Source: Mycobacterium sp. DL
Lineage (GTDB): Bacteria; Actinomycetota; Actinomycetes; Mycobacteriales; Mycobacteriaceae
DNA length: 64,000 nucleotides
Assembly (NCBI RefSeq): GCF_039729195.1
Contig: NZ_CP155796.1
Span: 930,001 to 994,000 of the forward strand
Reading direction: 5' to 3'
Position 1 is the first letter of the stretch, and every line of letters begins with the position of its first letter. Shown in pieces: positions 7,927-17,357 of the stretch. The position numbers were made by a program, and so were the translations under genes. The notes under the pieces are model-generated. The model made no database searches and was not told the origin of the DNA. It saw only the letters and a program-made list of their open reading frames with translations.

Positions 7927-9030
7927 GTGCGGGCGAGAGATCTTGGCATCGTCATCGGCGAACATCCGCCGGGGCCGGACAATGCGATCACCGATGTGGC
8001 CGGGGTGCGCGTCGGGCACTGCACGCTGCAGGACGACGGCCCGCCCGCGGTGCACACCGGCGTCACCGTCGTCGTCCCGCATGACGACATCTGGACCGAA
8101 CCTGTTTTTGCCGGCAGCCACCGACTCAACGGCAGCGGCGAGATGACCGGGCTGGAGTGGATCCGGGAATCCGGTGAGCTCACCTCGGCGATCGGGATCA
8201 CCAACACCCACAGCGTGGGCGTCGTGCGCGACGCGCTGGTCGCCGCACAGGTGGCCGGCCGCGGTGACGGGGTGTACTGGTCGCTGCCGGTGGTGGGGGA
8301 GACCTACGATGGGCTGCTCAACGACATCAACGGCCACCACGTGAAGGCCGAACACGTCGCTGCCGCACTGGCCGACGCGCACAGCGGGCCGGTCGCCGAG
8401 GGGACCGTCGGCGGTGGCACCGGGATGATCTGCCACGGCTTCAAAGGCGGTATCGGCACCTCGTCGCGTGTCACCGAGACCGCCGCCGGCAGCTACACCG
8501 TCGGGGTGCTGGTGCAGGCCAATCACGGCCGCCGCGAACGCCTTCGGATCAACGGCATGCCCGTGGGCGAGCGGATCGGCGCGGACGTCGTCCCGCAGCC
8601 CGACATGCCGCGCCAGTACGAGCCCGGCTCGGGGTCGATCATCGTGATCGTCGCGACCGACGCGCCGCTGCTGCCGCACCAGTGCACCCGATTGGCGCAG
8701 CGAGCGGCGTTGGCGGTCAGTCGAATCGGCGGCAACGGCGAACAGTACAGCGGCGATCTGATGCTCGCCTTCGCGACCGGCAACCGCGGCATCCCGCCGT
8801 ACGCCTGGGACGAGGACGCCAGTACCCCGCGACCCGAGGTCGCGCTGCGGATGGTCGCACCACAACTGATGACCCGGCTGTTCGATCTGACGATCGAGGC
8901 CACCGAAGAGGCGATCGTCAACGCGCTGGTCGCCGCCACCACCGTCACCGGCCGCAACGGCCTGACCGCGCACGCCCTCGACCACCACCTGCTCCAGCAG
9001 GCCCTCAACACCGATCAGGAGTCCCGATGA
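7927..9030 (+). CDS. P1-family (DmpA/BapA-type) N-terminal aminopeptidase
   Basis: The 367-residue protein belongs to peptidase family S58/P1, which self-cleaves and removes N-terminal residues, including D- and beta-amino acids. The GTG at 7927 follows GGAG about eight bases upstream. Visible family motifs are TGVTVVVPHDD, GITNTHSVGVVRDA, VGGGTGMICHGFKGGIGTSS and GVLVQANHGRRERL. Self-cleavage should fall before Ser237 in SG-SIIVIVATDAPLLPHQ, which then becomes the nucleophile. The stop overlaps the start of an APC permease (ATGA), so uptake and hydrolysis of a small peptide or beta-amino-acid substrate are probably coupled. Control by the divergent TetR is likely. Confidence 0.85.
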   Translation: MRARDLGIVIGEHPPGPDNAITDVAGVRVGHCTLQDDGPPAVHTGVTVVVPHDDIWTEPVFAGSHRLNGSGEMTGLEWIRESGELTSAIGITNTHSVGVVRDALVAAQVAGRGDGVYWSLPVVGETYDGLLNDINGHHVKAEHVAAALADAHSGPVAEGTVGGGTGMICHGFKGGIGTSSRVTETAAGSYTVGVLVQANHGRRERLRINGMPVGERIGADVVPQPDMPRQYEPGSGSIIVIVATDAPLLPHQCTRLAQRAALAVSRIGGNGEQYSGDLMLAFATGNRGIPPYAWDEDASTPRPEVALRMVAPQLMTRLFDLTIEATEEAIVNALVAATTVTGRNGLTAHALDHHLLQQALNTDQESR

Positions 9031-10442
9031 GCAACAACACAATTCCGGACACAGAGGGCCGGCTGCACGGCCGTCTCGGTGTCGTCAGCATCGTGTTCAT
9101 GGTCGTCGCCGCGGCGGCCCCGCTGACCGTGATCGGCGGCAACATGCCGCTGGCGATGGGCATCGGCAACGGCGCCGGAGCACCGGTGGGCTTTGTGATC
9201 GCCGCGCTGGTGCTGCTGGTGTTCTCCGTCGGATTCGTCACGATGACACCCCACGTGCCCGAAGCGGGCGCGTTCTTCTCCTACGTCACCGTCGGGCTCG
9301 GCGAGCGGATGGGCAAGGGGATCGCGGTGGTCGCGCTGATCGCCTACACCGCGATCCAGGCCGGCATCTACGGCTACATCGGCTGGGCCATCGGGGACAC
9401 CGTCGCGTTCTACAACGGACCCGTGATCCCCTGGCCTGTCTACTCTTTCGCGATCCTGGCGATCGTCGCGCTGCTGGGCTACCGGCACATCGACCTGTCG
9501 GCGAAGGTGCTCGGGGTGGCGCTGGCGCTCGAGATCGGCATCGTGGTGCTGCTGGACCTGGTGATCGTCGCCAACCCAGGCCCGGCCGGGCTGACGCTGA
9601 CGTCGTTCACCCCGGAGGTCTTCGCCCACCCCGGCCTGGGCATCGCCGTGCTGTTCGCGCTGACCGGGTTCATCGGGTTCGAAGCCACCGCGGTGTTCCG
9701 CGACGAAGCGCGGGACCCGGAGCGGACGATCCCGCGGGCGACCTACGCCGCGGTGCTCATCATCGGCGGGTTCTACGCGGTGACGGCGTGGGCGTTCGTG
9801 GTGGCGATCGGTCCCGACCAGGTGGCGGCCGTCGCGCAGCAGACCCTCGACGGCGAGGGCAACATGTTGCTGGACACCACCGACGACGCGCTGGGCCGCA
9901 TCGGCCGCGACGTCGTCAACGTGCTGCTGCTGACCAGCCTGTTCGCCTGTGTGCTGTCGTTCCACAACGTCATCGCCCGCTACCAGTTCGTGCTGGCGGG
10001 CAAGGGCCTGCTGCCGCAGCGGCTGGCCGGCGTGCACGGCAGCCACCAGTCACCGGCGTTCTCGTCGCTGGTGCAGACGGTGACCGCCGCGGTGATCGTC
10101 GGAATCTTCGCGGTCCTCGGAATCGACCCGCTGGTCGGGGTTTTCGGGTCGATGGCCGGGGTCGCGACGGTCGGCATGGTGTTGCTGATGCTGACCACCT
10201 CGGTCGCGGTGCTGGTGTACTTCGTGCGCAACCCGGACGCGGCCGGCGGGCGAGTGTGGCAGACGCGGATCGCGCCGGCGTTGGCCGTCCTCGGACTGCT
10301 GGGCAGTCTGTGGCTGGTGCTGTCGAACTTCACGCTGGTGACCGGTGGCAGCGTCGGACTCAGCGCGGTGCTGGCGGCGATCCCGTTCGTCGGGTTGATC
10401 GTCGGCGCGCTGGCGTGGCGCCCGGGCCGGTCTTTGCGTTGA
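9027..10442 (+). CDS. APC-superfamily amino acid permease
   Basis: The 471-residue integral membrane protein has about 12 hydrophobic segments. The first carries the substrate-binding unwound motif (VFMVVAAAAPLTVIGG); TM6 has the GFIGFEATAVFRDEARDPERTIPRA signature of the amino acid-polyamine-organocation superfamily. The ATG at 9027 overlaps the peptidase stop. Substrate is unknown; coupling to a P1 aminopeptidase suggests an unusual amino acid or small amide. Its TGA stop lies in the first left-arm fragment of palindromic repeat copy 4, and the mmpL gene converges on it only 53 bp away. Confidence 0.85.
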   Translation: MSNNTIPDTEGRLHGRLGVVSIVFMVVAAAAPLTVIGGNMPLAMGIGNGAGAPVGFVIAALVLLVFSVGFVTMTPHVPEAGAFFSYVTVGLGERMGKGIAVVALIAYTAIQAGIYGYIGWAIGDTVAFYNGPVIPWPVYSFAILAIVALLGYRHIDLSAKVLGVALALEIGIVVLLDLVIVANPGPAGLTLTSFTPEVFAHPGLGIAVLFALTGFIGFEATAVFRDEARDPERTIPRATYAAVLIIGGFYAVTAWAFVVAIGPDQVAAVAQQTLDGEGNMLLDTTDDALGRIGRDVVNVLLLTSLFACVLSFHNVIARYQFVLAGKGLLPQRLAGVHGSHQSPAFSSLVQTVTAAVIVGIFAVLGIDPLVGVFGSMAGVATVGMVLLMLTTSVAVLVYFVRNPDAAGGRVWQTRIAPALAVLGLLGSLWLVLSNFTLVTGGSVGLSAVLAAIPFVGLIVGALAWRPGRSLR

Positions 10443-10532
10443 GACCCTTGCGTTGACACTGCGCCTTTGCCTTGACACTGCGCTGACGGCGGGCGCTACT
10501 CGGACTTCCCCGCCAGGGCTGCAGTCTCAACG
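10437..10532. repeat. Palindromic intergenic repeat with three stacked left arms (copy 4)
   Basis: Left-arm fragments begin at 10437 (CGTTGAGAC), 10451 (CGTTGACACTGCGC) and 10471 (CTTGACACTGCGCTG). The last pairs with the right arm GCTGCAGTCTCAACG ending at 10532. The permease stop and the last ~11 codons plus stop of mmpL are encoded inside it. Confidence 0.85.
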
Positions 10533-13372
10533 GGGCGCTGAACGCGAGCAGGCCACGGCTGCGGGCGGGGCCGCATCCGCACCTGCTGCGGCCACCAGAA
10601 CCACCGCCCCAACAGCGCCGCGATCGACGGGGTCATGAACGAGCGCACCACAAACGTGTCGAACAGCAGACCCAGGCCGATGGTGGTGCCGACCTGGCCG
10701 ATGACGATCATGTCGCTGACCGTCATGGACATCATGGTGAACGCGAACACCATGCCGGCCGCGGTGACCACCGAACCGGTGCCCGCCATCGACCGGATGA
10801 TGCCGGTGTTCAGGCCGGCGTGCAGTTCCTCCTTCATCCGCGACACCAGCAGCAGGTTGTAGTCGGCGCCGACGGCCAGCAGCACGATCACTGACATCGG
10901 CAGCACCATCCAGTGCAGCGGGATGCCAATAAGATGCTGCCACAACAGCACTGACAGCCCGAACGAGGTGCCGAGGCTGAGCACCACGGTCCCGACGATC
11001 ACCGCCGAGGCCACGATCGCCCGCGTCAGCAGCACCATGATCAGGAAGATCAGGATCAGCGCGGCGGTCGCGACGATCAGCAGGTCGTAGTCGGCGCCGT
11101 GCTGCATGTCCTTGTACAGCGCCGCGCTGCCGCCGAGGTAGATCGTCGACCCCGCCAGTGGCGTGCCCTTGACGGCATCCTCGGCGGCGACCTTCAACGC
11201 GTCGATGCGCGCCGTGCCGGCCTCGGTCAGCGGATCACCCTGGTGGATGATGGTGAACCGCACCGCATGCCCGTCCGGTGACAGGAAAAGCTTGATGCCA
11301 CGCTGGAATTCGGCGGTCTCGAACGCCTCCGGCGGCAGGTAGAACGAGTCGTCGTTCTGCGCGGCGTCGAACGCCTCACCCATGGCGGTGGCGTTGTCCT
11401 GCATCGCCATGGTCTGATCCTGCTGCGCCTTCTGGATCTGGTACTGCGTCAGCATGATCTCCTTCTGGTTCTTCATGGTCTCGATCATCGGGTCCATGAG
11501 GGTGACCATCTGAGGCATCAGCGCGGCCATCTGCTCGAAATCGGGCACCATGGCAGCGAAGTCGTCTGACATGGTGCTGATCCCGTCGAGGCTGTCGAAG
11601 ATCGACCGCATCGCCCAGCACACCGGGATGTCGAAACAGTGCGGTTCCCAGTAGAAGTAGTTGCGGATCGGCCGGAAGAAGTCGTCGAAGTCGGCCAGGT
11701 GGTCGCGCACGTCGGCGATCGTGGAGCTGGTGTTCTTCATCGACTCGACCATGCGGTTGGTGATCGTCGACATCTCCTGGGTCAGCGACTTCATCTTGGT
11801 CATCGAGTCGATGGTGACCTGCATGTCGTCGGCCTGCTCGAGGGTGTTGTCGAGCATCTTCTGGATGTAGTCGTTGTTCATGATCTGGCCGGTGCTGTTG
11901 GCGCTCAACGTGTACGGGATCGTCGAGTGCTCGATCGGCTTGCCCTCCGGGCGGGTGATGGTCTGCACCTCGGCGATGCCGCGGACGTCGACGAGCGCTT
12001 TGGCGATCTTGTCGATCACCAGGAAGTCGGCGGGGTTGCGCAGGTCGTGATCGCTCTGCACCATCAGCAGATCCGGGTTCATCGTCGCCGACGAGAAGTG
12101 CCGGTCGGCGGCGGCGTAACCCACATTGGCGGCGACGTCGTCGGGCAGATAAACGCGGTCGTCGTAGATGGTGTGGTACCCGGGCAGCGCGAGCAGGCCG
12201 ACCAGACACGCCACCACGCACGCGACCAGGATCGCGCCCGGCCAGCGCACGGTGGCCGCACCGACACGTCGCCAACCCCGAGAGCGTTCCATCCGTTTGG
12301 GTTCGAGGACCCGGCCGAACCGGGTGACCACCGAGATGAGCGCCGGTCCCAGCGTGACGGCCGCCGCGACGACGATCGTCATGCCGACCGCGAGCGGGAT
12401 GCCCATCGTCTGGAAGTAGGGCAGCCGGGTGAAATGCAGGCAGAACGTGGCCCCGGCGATCGTCAGCCCGGAGGCCAGGATGACGTGGGCGGTGCCGCCG
12501 AACATGGTGTAGTAGGCGGAATCTCGATCTTCGCCGTTGCGACGCGCTTCCTGATAGCGCCCGACGAGGAAGATGCCGTAGTCGGTGGCCGCGGCGATCG
12601 CCAGCGTCACCACCATGTTGGTGGCGAAGGTGGTGAGCCCAAAAACCTCGTGGTAGCCGAGGAACGACACGATCCCGCGCGCGCCCATCAAGCCGAGGAA
12701 CATCATCCCCGTCACCACCAGTGTCGTGACGACGGACCGGTAGACGATCAGCAGCATCACGATGATCACGACGAAGGTGACCATCTCGATGGTGCGCATG
12801 CTGGCGTCGCCGACGGCGTTCTGGTCGGTGGTGGTGGCCGCCGGTCCGGTGACGTAGGCCTGAACCCCGTCGGGCGCCGGGGTGTCGGCGATCAAAGTCC
12901 TTACGGCCTCGACGGATTCGTTGGCCAGCGTCTCACCCTGGTCGCCGGCGATGTACACCTGGACGTAGGCGGCCCTGTTGTCGTTGCTCTGCGCGCCCGC
13001 CGCGGTCAGCGAGTCGCTCCAGAAGTCCTGGACGTGCTGGATGTGGGTGGTGTCGGCGCGCAGATCGGCGACGATCCGGTCGTAGTACTCGTGGGCGGGG
13101 GCGCCGAGGTCCTGCTGGCCTTCGATGACGATCATCACCGAACTGCTGGTGTCGAACTCCTCGAACACCGAGCCGACTTCCTTGGTCGCGATCATCGCCG
13201 GTGCGCTGTTGGGGCTCATCGACACCGCGCGCATCTTGCCGACGACTTCGAGTTGCGGCACAACAACATTGAGGGCGACGATCAGCAGCACCCAGGCCAG
13301 GATGATCGGGACCGCCAACGTGCGCAGCGTTCGCGGCAGCCAGGGCCGTCCCGTCACCATGTGTGCGCTCAT
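10496..13372 (-). CDS. mmpL: MmpL-family RND lipid/siderophore/drug transporter
   Basis: The 958-residue MmpL protein is an inner-membrane RND exporter. An N-terminal TM is followed by a periplasmic porter domain, then a block of TMs with GNxMR-equivalent [27 protein letters not shown] second long periplasmic loop is coiled-coil-like (repeated MKNTSSTI.., [23 protein letters not shown]), and the second TM block carries [22 protein letters not shown] with the conserved Asp-Tyr proton-relay pair. The first block has the matching DY pair. This long second loop is typical of the MmpL4/MmpL5 cluster. It overlaps mmpS by 4 bp. The C-terminal tail ([16 protein letters not shown]) is written by an intergenic palindromic repeat, so it is unlikely to be conserved. 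Confidence 0.9.
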   Translation of the reverse strand: MSAHMVTGRPWLPRTLRTLAVPIILAWVLLIVALNVVVPQLEVVGKMRAVSMSPNSAPAMIATKEVGSVFEEFDTSSSVMIVIEGQQDLGAPAHEYYDRIVADLRADTTHIQHVQDFWSDSLTAAGAQSNDNRAAYVQVYIAGDQGETLANESVEAVRTLIADTPAPDGVQAYVTGPAATTTDQNAVGDASMRTIEMVTFVVIIVMLLIVYRSVVTTLVVTGMMFLGLMGARGIVSFLGYHEVFGLTTFATNMVVTLAIAAATDYGIFLVGRYQEARRNGEDRDSAYYTMFGGTAHVILASGLTIAGATFCLHFTRLPYFQTMGIPLAVGMTIVVAAAVTLGPALISVVTRFGRVLEPKRMERSRGWRRVGAATVRWPGAILVACVVACLVGLLALPGYHTIYDDRVYLPDDVAANVGYAAADRHFSSATMNPDLLMVQSDHDLRNPADFLVIDKIAKALVDVRGIAEVQTITRPEGKPIEHSTIPYTLSANSTGQIMNNDYIQKMLDNTLEQADDMQVTIDSMTKMKSLTQEMSTITNRMVESMKNTSSTIADVRDHLADFDDFFRPIRNYFYWEPHCFDIPVCWAMRSIFDSLDGISTMSDDFAAMVPDFEQMAALMPQMVTLMDPMIETMKNQKEIMLTQYQIQKAQQDQTMAMQDNATAMGEAFDAAQNDDSFYLPPEAFETAEFQRGIKLFLSPDGHAVRFTIIHQGDPLTEAGTARIDALKVAAEDAVKGTPLAGSTIYLGGSAALYKDMQHGADYDLLIVATAALILIFLIMVLLTRAIVASAVIVGTVVLSLGTSFGLSVLLWQHLIGIPLHWMVLPMSVIVLLAVGADYNLLLVSRMKEELHAGLNTGIIRSMAGTGSVVTAAGMVFAFTMMSMTVSDMIVIGQVGTTIGLGLLFDTFVVRSFMTPSIAALLGRWFWWPQQVRMRPRPQPWPARVQRPVETAALAGKSE

Positions 13373-13794
13373 GCGGACTTCACCACGCAGAAGGTCTGGG
13401 CGTTGACGCCGGTCGCGGTGTGCTCTTCCTTGAGTTCGCCGTCGACGAGGATCCGGCAGGTGACGGTGCCGCCGTCACTCTGGGCGAGGATGTTCGCGCT
13501 GACCGCCGGCACCGTCGTGCTCAGCGTCAGCGACCACGGCAGCGCCGCCCCCTCGACGCGCTGCGGGATGCCGTCGAGGTCGACGTAGTTGATCAGCCCG
13601 GTGGTGCCGGTGCCGGCGACCTCGTAGGTCACCACCTTGGGGTTGAACGACTCGGCCTTGTCGGAACCGGCGGGGGTCACCAGCACCGGATCGGCGCCGA
13701 ACACCTCGCGCAGTTGACTGACCGTGGACACGCCCACGACGACGGCGATGATCACGAGAACCGGCAGCCACAGGCGCTTGACGACCGCGGTCAT
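13369..13794 (-). CDS. mmpS: MmpS-family membrane accessory protein
   Basis: The 141-residue MmpS partner starts at the ATG at 13794 ([21 protein letters not shown]): one N-terminal TM, then a small beta-rich periplasmic domain with [26 protein letters not shown] and a Cys pair ([19 protein letters not shown]) that probably forms a disulphide. MmpS proteins help the cognate MmpL assemble or deliver substrate. The stop overlaps the mmpL ATG, so the genes are one operon. The frame extends upstream without protein-like character. Confidence 0.88.
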   Translation of the reverse strand: MTAVVKRLWLPVLVIIAVVVGVSTVSQLREVFGADPVLVTPAGSDKAESFNPKVVTYEVAGTGTTGLINYVDLDGIPQRVEGAALPWSLTLSTTVPAVSANILAQSDGGTVTCRILVDGELKEEHTATGVNAQTFCVVKSA

Positions 13795-13930
13795 GCTCGG
13801 CTCCAACGGGTTTCGGGGCTGCCACTTTCTGGACGGCCGCCGGGGAGGTTGTTCACGTGCGAGGCCTTTCACCGCATGTGTCGGCCCGCCGGGTCCGGTG
13901 AGCACCAATCGTCGTGTAGGTAACCTAATG

Positions 13931-13975
13931 ACTTAAGTGGATAGAAGCAATCCAAGTGGACGAAGTCAATCTACT
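13931..13975. promoter_or_regulatory. Putative TetR operator between mmpS and tetR
   Basis: An AT-richer patch carries direct repeats AAGTGGAT (13935-13942) and AAGTGGAC (13954-13961) 19 bp apart. It also carries an inverted pair, TGGAT and ATCCA, around the hexamer AGAAGC, and the palindrome ACTTAAGT. Its position between divergent mmpS-mmpL and tetR suggests the binding site of that regulator; this is inference. Confidence 0.5.
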
Positions 13976-14005
13976 TTCTGTGTGACGGTCCGTACACTCG
14001 GCGGC

Positions 14006-14671
14006 ATGACTGCTGGCGAATCGCGGACCACGGGCCTGCGTAAGGACGCCGAGCGCAACCGTCGGCGCATCCTCGAAGCAGCCCGTGAGCTGTGCGCTGC
14101 CCGGGGTCTGGACGCCACGCTCAACGAGGTGGCCCACCACGCGGGCCTGGGTGTCGGCACCGTGTACCGGCGGTTTCCGACCAAGGAGGCGCTGTTCGAG
14201 GCGATCTTCCAGGACGGCATCGACCAGCTTGTGGTGCTCGCGGAGACCGCGTTGGAGGCCGAGGATTCCTGGGAGGGTTTCGCCGGATTTGTGTGGCGTC
14301 TGACCGAGTTGACGGCGACGGATCGCGGCCTGCGGGAGATCGTCTTCAGCAAGGCGTACTGCGGGGGCGAAGTGGATGCCGGCCGCGACCGGCTCGACCC
14401 GCCGGTGTCTGCGCTCGCCGAGCGGGCCAAGCGCGACGGTTATCTGCGTCCTGAGGTATCCGGGACCGACATGCCGCTGTTCGGCTTGATGGCGGGCGCG
14501 GTGAGTGAGTACTCCGGCGAGGTGTGCGCCGATCTGTGGCGGCGCTACGTCGCGATCCTGTTGCAGGGCATGCGGTGTCAGCCCGGACAGGAACGGCTGC
14601 CTGTCGACGCGCTGAGCCACGATGAACTGCAGACCGCGATGCACACGTGGCCGGCCGCGGGCGCGCCGTAG
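14006..14671 (+). CDS. TetR-family regulator of the mmpS-mmpL operon
   Basis: The 221-residue protein starts at the ATG at 14006 (MTAGESRTTGLRKDAERNRRR). The HTH is LNEVAHHAGLGVGTVYRRFPTKEALFEAIF (about residues 43-72), the classic TetR recognition helix. A SetR/TetR_C-like helical ligand domain follows. It is divergent from mmpS-mmpL across a repeat-rich intergenic region, the arrangement of TetR repressors that control MmpL efflux in other mycobacteria, so local autoregulation and repression are likely. The ligand is unknown. Confidence 0.85.
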   Translation: MTAGESRTTGLRKDAERNRRRILEAARELCAARGLDATLNEVAHHAGLGVGTVYRRFPTKEALFEAIFQDGIDQLVVLAETALEAEDSWEGFAGFVWRLTELTATDRGLREIVFSKAYCGGEVDAGRDRLDPPVSALAERAKRDGYLRPEVSGTDMPLFGLMAGAVSEYSGEVCADLWRRYVAILLQGMRCQPGQERLPVDALSHDELQTAMHTWPAAGAP

Positions 14672-14689
14672 CTGGGCGCCGGGCTCGGG

Positions 14690-14752
14690 CGTTGACACTG
14701 CGCTCAGGGCGCTCGCCACTCGAACTTTGGCGCCCTGTGTGCAGTCTCAACG
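14690..14752. repeat. Palindromic intergenic repeat (copy 5)
   Basis: The arms are CGTTGACACTGCGCT and GTGCAGTCTCAACG, the loop GCCACTCGAACTTTG. It lies between convergent stops at 14671 and 14760. Confidence 0.9.
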
Positions 14753-14759
14753 GCGTCTG

Positions 14760-16103
14760 TCAGACCTCACCGGCAGGTCGCAGACGGGCGATGATGCCGT
14801 CGAGGTCGATGCGGAACATGTCGGTCCGGAACACGTGGCCGCCCGGCACTTCGCGCGCATCGCTCGGGATGCCCGCCGCGCTGAGACGCTGGCGGAACTC
14901 CCGCTGGCCGGCGAGCACCTGACTCTCGTTGACGCTGTCGAACCAGTTGAGTGGGTCTGGGCTGGTCCCGGCGACGAGGAAGACGCGCTTGTTGCGGTAG
15001 CTCTCGACACGTTCGATCGGATTGTCGGCGGTGACCCTGGCCTGGTCCCACAACGGTGCGCCGTAGACCGTGCCGCCGGCCAAGTCCACAACCGCCGAGG
15101 TGATGTTCGCCCAGTGCACGACCAGTCCGAAGTCGCGGCGCAGGCTCGCCGGCCCGGAGTGGCTACTCACCGAGGCGAAGTGGCCGTAGTACTTCGCTGC
15201 GTACTTCAGCGCACCGAAGCCGCCCATCGAGAATCCGCCGACGGCGCGGCCGTCGTACTCGGCGTACACCCGGAAGTTCGCCTCGATCCACGGCAGAAGC
15301 TGGGCGATGTGGAATGTCTCCCAGTTCCGCGGGCCGACGAACGAGCTCACCGGGTTGGAGTACCAGCCTGCGTGCCCGCCATCGGGCATGACGACGATGA
15401 TCGGCTTCCCGGCGGTCAGGGCGCGGATACCCAGGAAGTCGAACTGGCGAAAATCCTCGGCGCCACCGTGGAGCATGTAGAGGACGGGGTAGGTACGTCC
15501 GCTGGTGCGGTAGTCGTCCGGAAGAAGGACATTGACCCCGGGATTCCAGCCGATCGCGGAGGTCTGAAACCGGTAGTACCACAAGCGGGCGTCGTTCTCG
15601 TTGCGGTCGATGATGCGCAGGCCGAACCCGTCGCTGCGGCCGACGAAGATCACCAGGTCACGCCCGACGGTGATCACGGCCGGATCGGCGATGCCGTTGA
15701 CCGTGGCGATCAGCGGATAGAACGCGCCGTCACCGTAGAAGCGGGTAGCCAAGGACGACAGCGTATCCCCGGCGACCACGGGGTATCTGATGAGATCCGG
15801 GATGATGAGCCGTTGCCCGGGAGTGATGACGCTCGATTCGGATATCCCGCTGGCACCGGCGATCAACCGATCCAGATCCGCGTCGCCGTAGAAGCGTGAC
15901 GCCAGCCCCGACAATGTGTCCCCGGCGACCACGGTGTATCTGGTGAAGTCGGGCATGAGAAGACGTTGCCCGACGTTTATGACGCCGGGATCGGCGATTC
16001 CGCTGGCGGTGGCGATCAGCCGATAGAGTTCGCCATCACCGTAGTAGCGCAACGCCAGTGCCGACAGGGTCTCGCCCGCGACGACTGTGTGTGTTCTGAC
16101 CAT
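14760..16103 (-). CDS. Triple-LysM protein with esterase (alpha/beta hydrolase) domain
   Basis: The 447-residue protein starts at the ATG at 16103, six bases after AAAGGAG. Three ~51-residue LysM repeats (about 5-52, 55-104, 107-155), each YTVVAGDTLSGLASRFYGD-like, should bind peptidoglycan or chitin-type glycans. The rest is an esterase-D/antigen-85-like hydrolase: YPVLYMLHGG (oxyanion), nucleophile Ser near residue 292 in GGFSMGGFG, and a late His in PGGHVFR. Antigen 85 proteins are mycolyltransferases, but the sequence here is closer to generic esterases. Oddly, no signal peptide precedes the LysM block, so export must use another route or the start is wrong. It is divergent from a peptidoglycan amidase, supporting a cell-wall role. 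Confidence 0.8.
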   Translation of the reverse strand: MVRTHTVVAGETLSALALRYYGDGELYRLIATASGIADPGVINVGQRLLMPDFTRYTVVAGDTLSGLASRFYGDADLDRLIAGASGISESSVITPGQRLIIPDLIRYPVVAGDTLSSLATRFYGDGAFYPLIATVNGIADPAVITVGRDLVIFVGRSDGFGLRIIDRNENDARLWYYRFQTSAIGWNPGVNVLLPDDYRTSGRTYPVLYMLHGGAEDFRQFDFLGIRALTAGKPIIVVMPDGGHAGWYSNPVSSFVGPRNWETFHIAQLLPWIEANFRVYAEYDGRAVGGFSMGGFGALKYAAKYYGHFASVSSHSGPASLRRDFGLVVHWANITSAVVDLAGGTVYGAPLWDQARVTADNPIERVESYRNKRVFLVAGTSPDPLNWFDSVNESQVLAGQREFRQRLSAAGIPSDAREVPGGHVFRTDMFRIDLDGIIARLRPAGEV

Positions 16104-16452
16104 CGTTCGCTCCTTTGACACACCTCGCTGCCGGACGCGACGAGTTCGGTGCCGCGAGGTTCGTCCGGCGCATCGTGGTTGTCCGCGGTGCCGATGGCAA
16201 TCGCTTCGAGGTTCGGCGGTGCTGACCGATATGTCGGGCCCGAGCCAACAGAATTCTATTCCGGAATCCTCGATGCGTCAGGGGGTTTGGTGTTCTCGCA
16301 AGCTCTGCCGGGCGGGCATCAAGGGAAGTGCACCTACCACCTTCCGGGCCGGTGAACCGGCGTGCGATGGGTCTACCCTTGTGAGATGCGCCCGCCGATG
16401 CGGCCGGCGTGGGTTCGCCTGGCTCTCCCGGCATCGGCGAAGGGAAACTCTC
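16104..16452. other. Intergenic region between LysM-esterase and amidase
   Basis: About 350 bp between divergent starts with no convincing gene. It contains a small perfect hairpin, GCCGGT-ga-ACCGGC (16348-16361), and a TACCCT at 16374-16379 that could serve as a -10 element for the amidase. No RNA gene is recognised. Confidence 0.4.
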
Positions 16453-17316
16453 GTGCCTGTGACAGGTCCGTGGCGGGGCGACCCCGTCTGGCTCGCGGAC
16501 GTGCTGCGCGCTGAGGGTGTCCGTCTCGTCGAATATCCCGGCTGGCGAGACCGCGGCCACGGCGGCTTCAAGGACATCCGCGGCGTCATGGCCCACCACA
16601 CCGGATCGAACAGCGCCAGCGCGGCCTCCATCGCCAACGGCAGGCCGGACCTGGCGGGGCCGCTGTCGCAGCTGCACATCGCCCGCAACGGCACGGTGAC
16701 GGTGGTGGCAGCGGGGGTCGCCTGGCACGCCGGCATCGGGATGTACCCGTGGCTGCCGGCCAACATGGGCAATTGGCACACGATCGGTATCGAGTGCGCC
16801 AACAGCGGCACCAGTCCCACGGCGCGACACCGCACCAACTGGCCCGACGCGCAGTACGACGCGTTGGTCCTGTGCTGCGCCGCGATCAACCGCCGCCTGG
16901 CGCAGAACTCCGTGCGCACGATCGGGCACAAGGAGTACGCGGGCCGCTTCCAAGGCAAATGGGATCCGGGCGCGATCGACATGGAGATCCTGCGCAGCGA
17001 CATCCAGCTCCGGATCGGCGTCATCGCGGACCCGGCGCCGACACCGAGACCGCCGGTGCCGGTCGGTGAGTACGCGCACATTCTTCTCTACCGCGGGTCC
17101 GAGGGGCCGCAGGTCGCCGAGCTTCAGCGCCGCCTCAAGTACGGTTATCGTTCGTATGCCGGGCATCTCGCGATCGACGGGGTCTACGGCCCGGAAACCG
17201 AAGCCGCAGTCAGGGAGTTCCAACGACGCACACCACGCTTGAAGGTCGACGGCATCGTCGGCCCTGCCACCGCAGCCGCCCTGAACATGAGGGTGGTGCC
17301 GTCTGAAGTGGTCTGA
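16453..17316 (+). CDS. N-acetylmuramoyl-L-alanine amidase with peptidoglycan-binding domain
   Basis: The 287-residue protein resembles mycobacterial Rv3594. The amidase_2 zinc-enzyme domain covers about residues 20-185: IRGVMAHHTGSNSAS (first His ligand), HIARNGTVTVVAAGVAWHAG, NWHTIGIECANSG (catalytic Glu) and TIGHKEYAGRFQGKWDPG (second His, Lys and Asp). A PG_binding_1 domain follows after a Pro linker: GSEGPQVAELQRRL, then DGVYGPETEAAVREFQRR and DGIVGPATAAAL. It should cleave the amide between muramic acid and L-Ala. The GTG at 16453 is chosen; another GTG at 16459 is possible. No signal peptide is visible, as in Rv3594 and phage LysA enzymes. Confidence 0.85.
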   Translation: MPVTGPWRGDPVWLADVLRAEGVRLVEYPGWRDRGHGGFKDIRGVMAHHTGSNSASAASIANGRPDLAGPLSQLHIARNGTVTVVAAGVAWHAGIGMYPWLPANMGNWHTIGIECANSGTSPTARHRTNWPDAQYDALVLCCAAINRRLAQNSVRTIGHKEYAGRFQGKWDPGAIDMEILRSDIQLRIGVIADPAPTPRPPVPVGEYAHILLYRGSEGPQVAELQRRLKYGYRSYAGHLAIDGVYGPETEAAVREFQRRTPRLKVDGIVGPATAAALNMRVVPSEVV

Positions 17317-17357
17317 AAGCCATCGCCGGCCGTGCGACAGGAACCGGTGATCGGGAG

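Noticed and set aside
11639..13588. Long plus-strand frame (649 codons) opposite mmpL
   Set aside because: It is antisense to clear MmpL motifs and rich in Arg/His/Asp-Val as expected for a mirror frame of a GC-rich gene; it has no ribosome-binding site or domain.
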